Shown in pieces: positions 8,474 to 17,665 of a DNA stretch of 64,000 nucleotides. The stretch lies in NCBI RefSeq assembly GCF_024495425.1, contig NZ_JANHJR010000003.1, positions 310,001-374,000 on the forward strand. The letters are read 5' to 3'. The notes under the pieces were generated by a model. That model saw only the letters and a program-made list of their open reading frames with translations. It was not told the DNA's origin and made no database searches. Every line of letters starts with the position of its first letter. Within the stretch, counting starts at the first letter, position 1. The translations under genes were made by a program, and so were the position numbers. The stretch is from Haloarchaeobius litoreus. GTDB lineage: Archaea; Halobacteriota; Halobacteria; Halobacteriales; Natrialbaceae.

Positions 8474-9127
8474 TCAGCAGTCGAGGTCGCCGAGCAGCTC
8501 CGCGGCGGCCTTCTGGAGGTGTTCGGCGGCGGTGCCCGTCGAGCAGTCGAGCTCGTCTGCCACGTCGGCGACCGTCGCCTCGCGAGGAACCTCGTAGTAG
8601 CCCAGATCCTGTGCCGCCTGGACGGCCTCGCGCTGGCGGTTGGTGAGTCGCGCCCCGGCGGCTGCGGGGTCGGCGGCGTACTCGCCGACGCGTTCGATGT
8701 CCACACGGATGCCGTCCGGCGTCGCCTCGAACACCTCCCGAAGGCGGTCGGGCTCCCCGAGGACGCCGATGGACACCGAGCGGTCCATCCGGTAGGACAG
8801 CGGCGGAACGGCCGCGATGCTCGGTCGCGAGAACGCCGCCATCAGGCCCTCGCCGGTCTCGTCGGGGTCGTCCATGACGTAGACGTAGAAGCGGTCGTCA
8901 CCGAGCGGGGCCACCTCGAACGACCGGACGCCATCGACCTCCCGCAACGCCGCCTCGTACGGCTCGCGGGGGCCGCGGACGTGGAAGAGGAGCGTGTTCG
9001 CGTCGGGCGTGGCGAAGTTCCAGTTGACGAGGTCGTACTCGTCGTACCCCCCGTGGTCGCAGACGAACTCGTGCATCGGGTGGATGGTCTCCGCCGAGTG
9101 CCTGAGTGTGACCTGCAGGTACTTCAT
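8474..9127 (-). CDS. Bacterio-opsin-activator (Bat)-type HTH transcriptional regulator
   Basis: 217 residues. The N-terminal two thirds is a ligand- or redox-sensing region of unknown specificity. The C-terminal HTH_10 domain occupies about 157-212, opening LTNRQREAVQAAQDLGYYEV and ending SDR-unrelated helix DELDCSTGTAAEHLQKAAAE. Haloarchaea have dozens of such regulators. The start is next to the divergent nuoCD gene, so it may control that gene or itself; this is inference from position only. No GAF or PAS signature was evident in the N-terminus. Confidence 0.88.
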   Translation of the reverse strand: MKYLQVTLRHSAETIHPMHEFVCDHGGYDEYDLVNWNFATPDANTLLFHVRGPREPYEAALREVDGVRSFEVAPLGDDRFYVYVMDDPDETGEGLMAAFSRPSIAAVPPLSYRMDRSVSIGVLGEPDRLREVFEATPDGIRVDIERVGEYAADPAAAGARLTNRQREAVQAAQDLGYYEVPREATVADVADELDCSTGTAAEHLQKAAAELLGDLDC

Positions 9128-9247
9128 CGACCACGGGTTCGCACGTGTGACTTAAATCCCCTAGCGACTGCGACCGAAGCGCCGTGGCACCGCGGCCACG
9201 AATGCCGGTATGGAGCGACCGACGAGTCCCACAGGGGGTATCGTGCG

Positions 9248-10903
9248 ATGAGCGGGGGGACGGCCGAGACGCTTGTGTCGCCGGAACGGGCGACAGAGCC
9301 GGACATCGACGGGCTGGTTGGCGAGTACGTCCTCGACCGCGAGGAGCACCTGAACGCGCCGGGCATCGTCGTCCGGCCCGACCAGGTCCGGACCGTCCTC
9401 GCACTCCTCAAGCGCGAGGCGGGCTACGACCACTGCTCCTGCGTCACCGCCCAGCAGTACGAGGACCGCTACGAGACCATCTACCACCTCAAGAGCTACG
9501 ACGACCCGACCGACGAGCTGAGCGTCGTGGTCCCGACGACCGTCGACGAGCCGTGGAGCGAGTCCGCCGCACCCGTCTACGAGACGGCGAACTGGCACGA
9601 GCGGGAGGCGTACGACCTGGTCGGCATCGACTACGGCGACCACCCCGACCCGCGGCGTATCCTCCTGCCCCGGACGTGGCAGGGCCACCCGCTCTCGCTG
9701 GACTACGACCAGGACCAGCCGCAGGTCGTCCCGCTGGAGGAGCACGCGAACCCGCTGCACGACGACGAACGCGAACAGGACACGCTCTTCCTCAACATCG
9801 GGCCGCATCACCCGTCGACCCACGGCGTCCTGCACGTCGAGACCGTCCTCGACGGCGAGACCGTGGTCGACGTGGACCCGGACATCGGCTTCATCCACCG
9901 CTGCGAGGAGCAGCTGTGCCAGAACGGCACCTACCGCCACCAGATCATGCCCTATCCCGACCGCTGGGACTGGGCCTCCTCCGGCCTGCTGAACGAGTGG
10001 GCGTACGCCCGTGCCGCCGAAGATTTGGCGGACATCGAGGTGCCCGAGTACGCACAGGTCATCCGGACGATGGGGGCGGAGCTCTGCCGCATCGCCTCGC
10101 ACATGCTCGCCATCGCGACGTACGCGCTCGACGTGTTCGGCGAGTTCACCGCCGTCTTCCAGTACGGCATCCGCGACCGCGAGAAGGCGCTGGGACTGCT
10201 CGAACAGCTCACCGGCCAGCGCATGATGTTCAACTACCTCAGACTCGGCGGTGTCGCCTGGGACCTCCCCGACCCCCGCGAGGCGTTCTTCGCGGACGTG
10301 CGCGAGACCCTGGCGACGCTCCCGCCCGCGCTGGAGGAGTACCACGACCTGCTCACGAGCAACGAGGTCTTCCAGCTCCGCTGCGTCGACACCGGTCACC
10401 TCGACCCCGACGTCGCGAAGGAGTACGGCTGCACCGGCCCCGTCGCCCGCGGCTCCGGCATCGACTACGACCTGCGCCGCGACGACCCGTACGGCTACTA
10501 CGACGAGCTCGACTGGGACGTCGTCACGCGCGACGGCTGCGACAACTTCGCCCGCGTCCTCGTCCGCCTGCAGGAGGTCGAGGAGTCCGCGAAGATAATC
10601 GAGCAGTGCGTCGACGTCCTCGAGGACTGGCCCGACGAAGACCGCACCATCCAGTCGAACGTCCCACGCACCCTCAAGCCCGAGGCCGACACCGAGGTCT
10701 ACCGCGCCGTCGAGGGCGCGAAGGGCGAGCTCGGCATCTACATCCGTTCGGACGGTACCGACGAGCCCGCCCGGTTCAAGATCCGGAGCCCGTGCTTCTC
10801 GAACCTCTCCGCGCTGCCCGCCATCGCCGAGGGCGAGTACGTCCCCGACCTGGTCGCGTCGCTGGGCAGCCTCGATACGATCATGGGAGAAGTCGACCGC
10901 TGA
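9248..10903 (+). CDS. nuoCD: NADH-quinone oxidoreductase subunit CD fusion (NuoCD)
   Basis: Fused hydrophilic subunit of respiratory complex I-like dehydrogenase, 551 residues. The NuoC part (about 20-180) carries the signature WHEREAYDLVGI at 116-127. The NuoD part starts with GPHHPSTHGV at 185-194 and continues through IHRCEEQLCQNGTYRHQ, the quinone-site region, and YLRLGGVAWDLP. All hallmark positions of the haloarchaeal CD fusion look intact, so there is no sign of decay. What is odd is the location: no other nuo gene lies beside it, whereas nuoCD normally sits between nuoB and nuoH. ATG at 9248; divergent from the Bat-type regulator. Confidence 0.92.
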   Translation: MSGGTAETLVSPERATEPDIDGLVGEYVLDREEHLNAPGIVVRPDQVRTVLALLKREAGYDHCSCVTAQQYEDRYETIYHLKSYDDPTDELSVVVPTTVDEPWSESAAPVYETANWHEREAYDLVGIDYGDHPDPRRILLPRTWQGHPLSLDYDQDQPQVVPLEEHANPLHDDEREQDTLFLNIGPHHPSTHGVLHVETVLDGETVVDVDPDIGFIHRCEEQLCQNGTYRHQIMPYPDRWDWASSGLLNEWAYARAAEDLADIEVPEYAQVIRTMGAELCRIASHMLAIATYALDVFGEFTAVFQYGIRDREKALGLLEQLTGQRMMFNYLRLGGVAWDLPDPREAFFADVRETLATLPPALEEYHDLLTSNEVFQLRCVDTGHLDPDVAKEYGCTGPVARGSGIDYDLRRDDPYGYYDELDWDVVTRDGCDNFARVLVRLQEVEESAKIIEQCVDVLEDWPDEDRTIQSNVPRTLKPEADTEVYRAVEGAKGELGIYIRSDGTDEPARFKIRSPCFSNLSALPAIAEGEYVPDLVASLGSLDTIMGEVDR

Positions 10904-10904
10904 G

Positions 10905-11177
10905 TCAGTCCTCGACGATGACCTCGACGGCCTCGTCCTCCTCTTCCCCGGCCTCCGAGCTGGAGCCGCGCTCCTGCCAGAGCAGCCCGCCGGCGACCGC
11001 GATGACGACCCACGAGCGCCAGTTCGCCAGGTTCAGCGTGTAGCCGATGCCGAACGGCTTCTTCACGAGCATCCCCTCGCCGGGCTCCCAGTACGAGGAG
11101 ACCATGCGGCTCAGGCTCGGCCGTTCGAAGTTGTACGGAACCCCCAGAATCTCGCCAGAACTCGGTTTCTTGGGCAT
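10905..11177 (-). CDS. DUF5808 domain protein, small membrane protein
   Basis: 90 residues. The pattern GVPYNFERPSLSRMVSSYW followed by KKPFGIGYTLNLANW is the DUF5808 pattern. One hydrophobic helix (SWVVIAVAGGLLW, about 54-66) and a very acidic C-terminal tail (EEEDEAVEVIVED). Convergent with nuoCD, stop codons 1 nt apart. TATA-like TTCTTAAATC at about 11198-11208 is 27 nt before the ATG. Function not known. Confidence 0.75.
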   Translation of the reverse strand: MPKKPSSGEILGVPYNFERPSLSRMVSSYWEPGEGMLVKKPFGIGYTLNLANWRSWVVIAVAGGLLWQERGSSSEAGEEEDEAVEVIVED

Positions 11178-11251
11178 ACCTGTACGTACGTGCGGTTGAT
11201 TTAAGAAGATTGTCGTCGCGCCGACCGTTCCCCCGACGGCGAGGAGGGGTC

Positions 11252-11497
11252 CTACGCGTAGTGCTTCTCGAGGTACGCGACGATGTCGTCGGACTCTGGC
11301 ATCCCCTCGACGCCGTTGTCGGGGTCGACGAGGACAGGGACGCCCGTCTGGCCGCTGACCGCCTTCACCTCGGTTCGCTGACCGTGCGAGCGTGGGACCT
11401 CGTGGGTCTCGTACTCGAGGCCGAGCTCGTCGAGCTTGGTCTTCACCTTCGCGCAGAACGGACAGCCGGGCAGGTCGTACAGTTCGAGCGTGGACAT
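11252..11497 (-). CDS. Glutaredoxin-like thiol-disulfide protein
   Basis: 81 residues with a thioredoxin fold. The redox motif CPFC is at about 11-14 after the first strand (LELYDLPGCPFC), and the cis-proline TGVPVLVDP and a C-terminal SDDIVAYLEKHY helix follow. This is the two-cysteine glutaredoxin arrangement, so it likely reduces protein disulfides or mixed disulfides of the gamma-glutamylcysteine used by haloarchaea. ATG at 11497 gives the usual short N-terminus; the frame is open for 9 codons further upstream. Confidence 0.88.
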   Translation of the reverse strand: MSTLELYDLPGCPFCAKVKTKLDELGLEYETHEVPRSHGQRTEVKAVSGQTGVPVLVDPDNGVEGMPESDDIVAYLEKHYA

Positions 11498-11565
11498 GCT
11501 GGTCACCGGTTGGTGCCTCGTCATAAAAGGGACGGCGGTCGTGTGCGCCGCGGTCGCCAGACCAG

Positions 11566-13077
11566 TCAGATGTAGACGGTCCGGACGACGTAGTAGACGA
11601 CGACGAAGCCAGCCAGCGCCCAGTGGCCGAGACGTACGTCCTCGAAGTCGCCCTGGGCCGCCGAGACGAGGGGGTACGCGAGCAGGCCGCCAGCGATGCC
11701 GGTCGCGATGGACGTCGTCAGCGGCATCAGCAAGATGGTCAGCCCGCCGGTGACCGCGCTCGCGTTGTCCTGCCAGTCGATGTCGGTGACGTTCCGCAGC
11801 ATGAACACCGCGACGATGACGAACGCGACGTACGGTGCGAACGACGGGATGACCGAGAGTAACGGGATGGCGACCAGGGCGAGCAGGAACAGCGCGGCGA
11901 CGACCAGTGCGGTCATGCCGGTGCGGCCGCCCTCCTCGATGCCGGTCGAGGACTCGATGTACGTCGTCACCGTGGAGGTGCCCACGATGCCGCCGACGGT
12001 CGTTCCGACTGCGTCGGCGAGCAGGGGCTTCTCGATCTCGGGGACCTCACCGTTCTCGTCGGTCATGTCCGCGGCGTTGGACAGGCCGACGAGCGTGCCG
12101 GCGGTGTCGAAGAAGTCGACGAAGAAGAACGTGAACATCACCATCGCGAACGTCAGCGCCCCGACGTCCGCGAACCCGTCGAGGAACGCGCCGAGCAGCG
12201 GCGTGATGTCGTAGTCGGCGGCGGAGTAGCTGAGGTCGCCGACGCCGGGTGCGAGACTCGACGTCGCGGCGGCGAGCTTGATGCCCTCGCCCTCGACCGG
12301 GAGCGACCCGATGTCGGCTGTCACGCCCAGCGCCGCGACGACGTAGCTGATGACGCTCGTCCCGAGGATGCCGGCGACGATGGAGCCCTTGACGCCGCGG
12401 GCGTAGAGCACGAGCGTCAGGAACACGCCGACGATGGAGACGACCGCGATGGCGTCCTGTGCGAGGACCGGGTTCAGCGTCACGAAGTTCCCGGCGTCGG
12501 TCGGCACCTCGACGATACCGATGTCGCCGGCGATGATTCGCATCTGCTGGAGCCCGATGAGCGCGAGGAACAGCCCGATTCCGGGCCCGACGCCGTACTT
12601 CACGGGCTCGGGGAAGAGGTTGATGACGTACTCGCGCAGACCGACCAGCGTCAGCCCGATGAACAGCAACCCTTCGACGAAGACCGCCGCGAGGGCGACC
12701 TGCCACGTCACCGACGGAATCGTCAGGACGACGGCGACGAAGAAGGCGTTCAGGCCCATCCCGGGGGCGAGCCCGAACGGTCGGTTCGCGTAGAACGCCA
12801 TCACCAGCATCGCCGCCACGGAGGAGATGATGGTGGTCACAGCGAGGAGCTGGAACTCCATCCCTGGCTCGACCCCGAGCGCCTCGGGAGTGATGACGAT
12901 GCTCAGGATGGCCGGGTTGACGACGATGATGTAGCTCATCGTCAGGAACGTCGTCAACCCCGCCAGTAGCTCGGTTCTGAGGTCTGTACCGTGCGCTCCG
13001 AATCCGAAGTAGTCGGCGAACCAGCTGGACCCACCACCCGAGTCCGAGCCACCCGCCGCACTGTCACTGGAACCCAT
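11566..13077 (-). CDS. NCS2-family purine permease, AzgA type
   Basis: Inner-membrane importer for hypoxanthine, guanine or adenine, driven by proton or sodium symport. 503 residues with about 12-14 hydrophobic segments. AzgA features: TFLTMSYIIVVNPAI near residue 45-60, NRPFGLAPGMGLNAFFV around 105, FFDTAGTLVGLSN, and TSTVTTYIESSTGIEEGGRTG near 355-375 with the conserved Glu. A 35-residue Ser/Gly-rich N-terminus precedes the first helix. ATG at 13077; preceded by GGTTTAGTACG, a weak TATA candidate. Salvage role agrees with rdgB and pyrE in the neighbourhood only loosely. Confidence 0.9.
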   Translation of the reverse strand: MGSSDSAAGGSDSGGGSSWFADYFGFGAHGTDLRTELLAGLTTFLTMSYIIVVNPAILSIVITPEALGVEPGMEFQLLAVTTIISSVAAMLVMAFYANRPFGLAPGMGLNAFFVAVVLTIPSVTWQVALAAVFVEGLLFIGLTLVGLREYVINLFPEPVKYGVGPGIGLFLALIGLQQMRIIAGDIGIVEVPTDAGNFVTLNPVLAQDAIAVVSIVGVFLTLVLYARGVKGSIVAGILGTSVISYVVAALGVTADIGSLPVEGEGIKLAAATSSLAPGVGDLSYSAADYDITPLLGAFLDGFADVGALTFAMVMFTFFFVDFFDTAGTLVGLSNAADMTDENGEVPEIEKPLLADAVGTTVGGIVGTSTVTTYIESSTGIEEGGRTGMTALVVAALFLLALVAIPLLSVIPSFAPYVAFVIVAVFMLRNVTDIDWQDNASAVTGGLTILLMPLTTSIATGIAGGLLAYPLVSAAQGDFEDVRLGHWALAGFVVVYYVVRTVYI

Positions 13078-13290
13078 AATGCACGTACGACCAACCACAA
13101 ATCTGCCGTACTAAACCATTTCGGAAAACAGGCGAGAAGTTGTACACGCACGTGGATAATTACACGATTGTACCCCGGGAAACGGAGCCCCGTCGGTGGC
13201 CCTGCCCGACGGCTCACCCGGTCGGCCGGGCACGGCTGCCTCGGCACGAGCACCGGCTGCGGCCGTCCACACCCCCCGCTCGCGGCTCCA

Positions 13291-13301
13291 CTTTTTATAC
13301 C
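13291..13301 (+). promoter_or_regulatory. TATA box of the Hel308-like helicase gene
   Basis: CTTTTTATACC, centred about 27 nt before the ATG at 13324, inside GC-rich DNA. The spacing predicts a leaderless mRNA. Confidence 0.75.
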
Positions 13302-13323
13302 ATCCCGCCGAACACGGTGGTAG

Positions 13324-15246
13324 ATGCACGTCGCGGACCTGCCGCTGGCCGAGCGCTTCGTCGCGCACTTCGAGGCCCAGGGCGTCGAGGAGCTCTACCC
13401 GCCGCAGGTGGCGGCCGTCGAGGCGGGGGTCTGCGAGGGCGAGCGCGTCCTCGCCGCTGTCCCCACCGCGTCGGGCAAGACGTTCGTCGCCCAGCTGGCG
13501 ATGCTCACCAGCGACGGCCCGGCGGTGTACGTCGTCCCGCTGCGGGCGCTCGCGACGGAGAAGTACGACGAGTTCACCGAACTGCCGGACGTGAGCGTCG
13601 GCATCGCGACGGGCGACTTCGACGCGACCGACGAGGACCTCGCGGAGCACGACATCGTCGTCGCCACCAGCGAGAAGGTCGACTCGGCGATTCGGAACGG
13701 GGCCGAGTGGATCTCGGCGGTCGACTGCGCGGTCGTCGACGAGATACACCTGCTCGACCAGGACGGCCGCGGGCCGACGCTGGAGGTGACCGTCGCCAAG
13801 CTCCGCCGGCTCACCCCCGACATCCAGCTCGTCGGCCTCTCCGCGACGGTCGGCAACGCCGCCGAGATCGCGGACTGGCTCGACGCCGAACTCGTCGCGA
13901 GCGACTGGCGACCGGTCGAGCTGAAGACCGGCGTCTACGCCGAGGAGACGGCCGTCTTCGACGACGGCGAGGAGCGCGACATCCCGACCGGCGGCGACCA
14001 GCCCGCCATCGCGCTCGCCCGCGACGCCGTGGACGACGGCGGGCAGTGCCTCGTGTTCGTCTCCTCGCGCCGGTCCGCACAGGCGCTCGCCGAGGACCTC
14101 GGCGACGAGTTCCTCGACGACGCCGCCGAGGTCGCGGAGGAACTCCGGCTTCTGGCGACGACCGGCACCGGCACCGACCTCGCACGCTCGGCGGCGAACG
14201 CCGTCGCGTTCCACCACGCCGGACTCTCGGCGGACCAGCGCCGGGTCGTCGAGGACGCCTTCCGGGACCGCGAGCTGAAGGTCATCGTCGCCACACCGAC
14301 GCTCGCCGCCGGGGTGAACGTCCCGGCCCGCCGGGTCGTCGTCCGCGACCACGAGCGCTTCGACGGCGAGGGGATGGCTTCGCTCCCCGTCCTCGAGGTC
14401 CACCAGATGTTCGGCCGGGCCGGCCGACCCCACCTCGACCCCTACGGCGAGGCGCTGCTCGTCGCCAGCGACGCAGGCGAGGCCGACGAGCTGCGCGGCC
14501 GGTACGTCGGTGCCGAGCCCGAGCGCGTCACCTCGAAGCTCGACAGCGAACGCGCGCTGCGCACGCACGTGCTCTCGACGGTCGCGTCGGGGTTCGCAGA
14601 TTCGAGAGCCGAGGTGCTCGACCTGCTCGACGAGACGTTCTACGGTCATCAGCGCGCCGCCGACGAGCTCGGCTCCGTCGTCGGCGACGTGCTCGACTAC
14701 CTCGCCGCGGCGGGGATGCTCGACCGCCGCGACGGGCTCGCCGCGACCCGGCTCGGCACGCTCGTCTCCCGCGTCTACGTCGACCCCGTCACCGGCCGGT
14801 CCGTCGTCGACGCCATCGAAAGAGCCGGCGACCTCCCACGTGTGACCTCGCTGACGGTGCTCGAACTCGTCTGCGATACGAGCGACATGCCGACGCTGTA
14901 CGTCCGCAACGACGAGGCCGGCAGGGTGACGGACGCGGCGACCCGGCGCGAGGGCGAGCTCACGAAGTCGGTGATGAGCTTCGACGGCGACTTCCAGCGC
15001 TGGCTGGACGTGTTCAAGACCGCGCTGATGCTCGCAGACTGGGCCGACGGCGTCGCGCTGGACGAGCTCGCCGAGCAGTACGGCGTCGGGCCGGGCGACG
15101 TGGGCCGCATCGCCGAACGGGCGGCGTGGCTGCTCGCTGCCACGGAGTCCATCGCGGGCTACATCGCCGACGAGGGCGGCGAGGTCGAGCGCGTCGCCCG
15201 GGTCATCCGCGAGACACGCGAGGCGCTGGTCGAGCGGGAGGCCTGA
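13324..15246 (+). CDS. Hel308-like superfamily 2 DNA helicase
   Basis: ATP-dependent 3'-5' helicase of the Ski2/Hel308 group that would act on stalled or recombining forks. 640 residues. Q-motif YPPQ at 25-28, Walker A AVPTASGKT at 45-53, DEIH box at 139-142, SAT at 173-175, then HHAGLSADQRR, TPTLAAGVNVPARR and motif VI QMFGRAGRP. The region after about 400 contains a winged-helix and ratchet-like segment (DETFYGHQRAADELGSVVGD, then WADGVALDELAEQYGVGPGD). It is shorter than the roughly 700-800 residues of typical Hel308, with little beyond the ratchet domain. It may be the second, shorter paralog that some haloarchaea carry. Confidence 0.88.
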   Translation: MHVADLPLAERFVAHFEAQGVEELYPPQVAAVEAGVCEGERVLAAVPTASGKTFVAQLAMLTSDGPAVYVVPLRALATEKYDEFTELPDVSVGIATGDFDATDEDLAEHDIVVATSEKVDSAIRNGAEWISAVDCAVVDEIHLLDQDGRGPTLEVTVAKLRRLTPDIQLVGLSATVGNAAEIADWLDAELVASDWRPVELKTGVYAEETAVFDDGEERDIPTGGDQPAIALARDAVDDGGQCLVFVSSRRSAQALAEDLGDEFLDDAAEVAEELRLLATTGTGTDLARSAANAVAFHHAGLSADQRRVVEDAFRDRELKVIVATPTLAAGVNVPARRVVVRDHERFDGEGMASLPVLEVHQMFGRAGRPHLDPYGEALLVASDAGEADELRGRYVGAEPERVTSKLDSERALRTHVLSTVASGFADSRAEVLDLLDETFYGHQRAADELGSVVGDVLDYLAAAGMLDRRDGLAATRLGTLVSRVYVDPVTGRSVVDAIERAGDLPRVTSLTVLELVCDTSDMPTLYVRNDEAGRVTDAATRREGELTKSVMSFDGDFQRWLDVFKTALMLADWADGVALDELAEQYGVGPGDVGRIAERAAWLLAATESIAGYIADEGGEVERVARVIRETREALVEREA

Positions 15247-15269
15247 GCGGAGGCGGCGCGTGCAGGCGG

Positions 15270-15758
15270 TCAGAACTCCCGCCCGAACGCGACCAGCAGT
15301 GCGACACACCCGACGAACAGGAGCGCCGCCGAGCCAGCCTCGAAGCCGCCGACTGCGAACAGGTACCCGCCGTAGGCGACGCCGACGCCGACCGCCCCGA
15401 CGACGAGCGAGTGGCCGAGGTGGCGGAGTTCGACGGCTCTGGTCGGACTCTCGGGGGCGAGCTGACGGTCGAGCTCGCTCGCGTGCTGGCCGGCGTCCCA
15501 CGCGACCATCGCACCCAGCCCGCCGAGCAGCGTCGGCAGTGGCGCGAGCACTGTCCCGGCGAGCAGGACCGCGAAGAGGAGTCCCAGTGCGCCGAACGTG
15601 ACGGCGGCCCCGACACGACGCCACACCCCCGCGGCGAGGAGCGCAACACCGACGGTGGCGAGCCCGAGAGTGGCGACACCAGCGAGGGCGGCGACGACGA
15701 CCGCGACCCCGGCGGCGACGAGGCTCGCCCACGCCGCCGTGTGTCCGGCGCGGCTCAC
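15270..15758 (-). CDS. Polytopic membrane protein (DUF7519-type), last gene of the DUF58 operon
   Basis: 162 residues with about five hydrophobic helices separated by short loops; one central polar loop (about 90-110, HASELDRQLAPES). Starts with GTG at 15758, which overlaps the stop of the DUF58 gene (GTGA), so it is translationally coupled to it. Recognised as a haloarchaeal membrane family always seen with DUF58 and DUF4129 proteins. Function unknown; probably a membrane partner of the DUF58 protein. Confidence 0.75.
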   Translation of the reverse strand: MSRAGHTAAWASLVAAGVAVVVAALAGVATLGLATVGVALLAAGVWRRVGAAVTFGALGLLFAVLLAGTVLAPLPTLLGGLGAMVAWDAGQHASELDRQLAPESPTRAVELRHLGHSLVVGAVGVGVAYGGYLFAVGGFEAGSAALLFVGCVALLVAFGREF

Positions 15759-17665
15759 AGTCGCTCACCCCGTTCGAGTGCGGTCGACAGCGGCTCGTCC
15801 CAGGCCCAGTCCACGACCGTCACGCCCGCCTCCCGCAGGTCGTGGACCCGGTTCTGCCGGGCGAGCCGTGCGAGCGTCCCGCTGGGCGAGTCGGTCGTCG
15901 TCGGGTCCGGGCTGACGACCGTCGCGGGGTGGCCGCCGACCTCGAACCGTCGGGCGACCTGCGCGGCGTAGTCGTCACAGAGCGGCGAGAGCAGGAGCAC
16001 CTGCGCGCCCGTCGGGAGCCGCCGGTGAAGCCGTTCGACGGCGGTCCGTGCGGCGAGGTTCGTCCCCTCCGGGGCCGACGACAGTGCGGGGTGCGTCGCG
16101 AGCGTCTCGCGGAACCGGGCGCGATGGGCCTTCCCCGCCCCGGGTGGCACCCAGCAATCGGCCGTGCTGACGGCGGAGAGGCCGACCCGGTTCCCGGCAG
16201 CGGTCAGCGCCGGGTACAGCGACGCGACCGCGCCGAGTGCCCGGTCGAGGGCGTGCTCGGACTCCCGGTCGGGGGCGACGTAGCCCGCGCCCCGGGCGTC
16301 GACGACGAAGACGACGGTCGCGGCGCGCTCGCGCTCGAACTCCACGGTCGCGAACTCCCCCGTCCGGGCCCAGCGCCGCCAGTCCACCCGCGAGAGTGGG
16401 TCGCCTCGGCGGTACTCGCGGGTCGCGTGGAACGTCGTCCCCTCGCCGCCATCGCCGGTCCGTATCTCGCCGGCTGCGCGGGGCCCCTGCCGACGGAGCG
16501 GCACCGTCGACGCGGCCTCGAACCGGGGCCGCACCCGGAGCGTCGAATCCGCGGGGAGCAGGCACTCGACCGCGGTCGTCCCCGCGGCATCCCGGACGAC
16601 CGCCAGCGTCGGGTCGAACGTGTGGCTGCCGCGGCGGGCGGCGACAGCGTACCGAAGGGTCGTCGACTCGCCCGGTGCCAGCGCGACCGCAGCACGTGGG
16701 GAGCCGTCGACGACACGGATGCCGGCGGGGACCCCGTCGACCAGACGGCAGTCAGCGACGCGCTCGTCGCCCTCGTTCCGCACCACGAGTTCGACCGGGG
16801 CGCGGTCGCCGGGGGCGACGCCATCGTCGGGCAGCGAGCGTTCGACGGCGAGCTCGGGGACGTACTCCCCGTTGAGCCCCGCGGACCCGAGCCGTGCCGC
16901 ACCGAGGTAGCCGAACGGGAGGGCGGCGAACAGGACGACGGACGGGGACTGCAGCAGCGTTCCGACGGCGAGCGTGCCAACGCCGAGCGCGCGGAGCCCG
17001 CGCCAGCGTCCCGTGGAACGGCGCTCGCGGACGACCGGGCCACCGTCGTGGTCGGCGGGCAGCGACGGCACCGTCTCGACCGGCCGCGACGTCTCGACCG
17101 CGAACCAGCCAGGGTCGTCGCCGGAGTGGCCGACGCCAGCGACGGTGGCCAGCGCGTCGACCGTCCGCCGCACGTCGTCCCGGACCGACGGCCCGCCACG
17201 GAACGGGAGGCGGTCGGCCCAGGAGCGGTCTTCGTCGCTGTTCTCCCCCGACTCGCTGTCGGCGAGGAACGCAGCTGCACGCTCGTCGGCGGTCCAGCTG
17301 CCGTCCGCGAGCGCCGCCTCGGCCTCGGCCACAGTTCGGTCGCCGTCGCGCACGAGCACCGAGACGGCGGCCGCCGAGAGTGCCCCCCGTAGGTCGCGGG
17401 TGGCGCGTCCGACACGCCCGCTGCCGACGAACTGACCAAGTGCGGTCGTGAGGGTCGCCCCCGGCGGGTCGGTGCCAGCTGCGAACTCGACGGCGGGGAG
17501 TCCGCGGTCGTCGTCCTCGGCGAGGACCACGCTGCTGGCGAGCCACGCGGTGAGGCCGAGCGCCGCGACGGCAGCGACGACCGCGCCAGCGGTCCCGACG
17601 TCGAGCAGCCCACCCAGGCCGACGGCGACGGCGACCGCACCGCCGACCGTGAGCGGGCGGTTCAT
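15755..17665 (-). CDS. DUF58 domain protein
   Basis: 636 residues. Two hydrophobic helices at the N-terminus, a long acidic region, another hydrophobic pair near 225-260, then a DUF11-like segment, and the DUF58 core near 400-440 with the hallmark TREYRRGDPLSRVDWRRWA. The core leads into a von Willebrand A-like fold (ATVVFVVDARGAG), which binds metal in related proteins. In other organisms DUF58 proteins work with a MoxR AAA ATPase and a DUF4129/transglutaminase membrane protein, perhaps in envelope assembly. ATG at 17665 overlaps the DUF4129 stop (ATGA). No MoxR gene is adjacent. Confidence 0.88.
   Translation of the reverse strand: MNRPLTVGGAVAVAVGLGGLLDVGTAGAVVAAVAALGLTAWLASSVVLAEDDDRGLPAVEFAAGTDPPGATLTTALGQFVGSGRVGRATRDLRGALSAAAVSVLVRDGDRTVAEAEAALADGSWTADERAAAFLADSESGENSDEDRSWADRLPFRGGPSVRDDVRRTVDALATVAGVGHSGDDPGWFAVETSRPVETVPSLPADHDGGPVVRERRSTGRWRGLRALGVGTLAVGTLLQSPSVVLFAALPFGYLGAARLGSAGLNGEYVPELAVERSLPDDGVAPGDRAPVELVVRNEGDERVADCRLVDGVPAGIRVVDGSPRAAVALAPGESTTLRYAVAARRGSHTFDPTLAVVRDAAGTTAVECLLPADSTLRVRPRFEAASTVPLRRQGPRAAGEIRTGDGGEGTTFHATREYRRGDPLSRVDWRRWARTGEFATVEFERERAATVVFVVDARGAGYVAPDRESEHALDRALGAVASLYPALTAAGNRVGLSAVSTADCWVPPGAGKAHRARFRETLATHPALSSAPEGTNLAARTAVERLHRRLPTGAQVLLLSPLCDDYAAQVARRFEVGGHPATVVSPDPTTTDSPSGTLARLARQNRVHDLREAGVTVVDWAWDEPLSTALERGERL

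Noticed and set aside
13111-15971. Very long Arg/Pro-rich reading frames on both strands across the Hel308-like gene
   Set aside because: They are frame shadows of the helicase gene in GC-rich DNA: composition is Arg-rich and non-acidic, with no domain, while the 13324-15246 frame has all helicase motifs.
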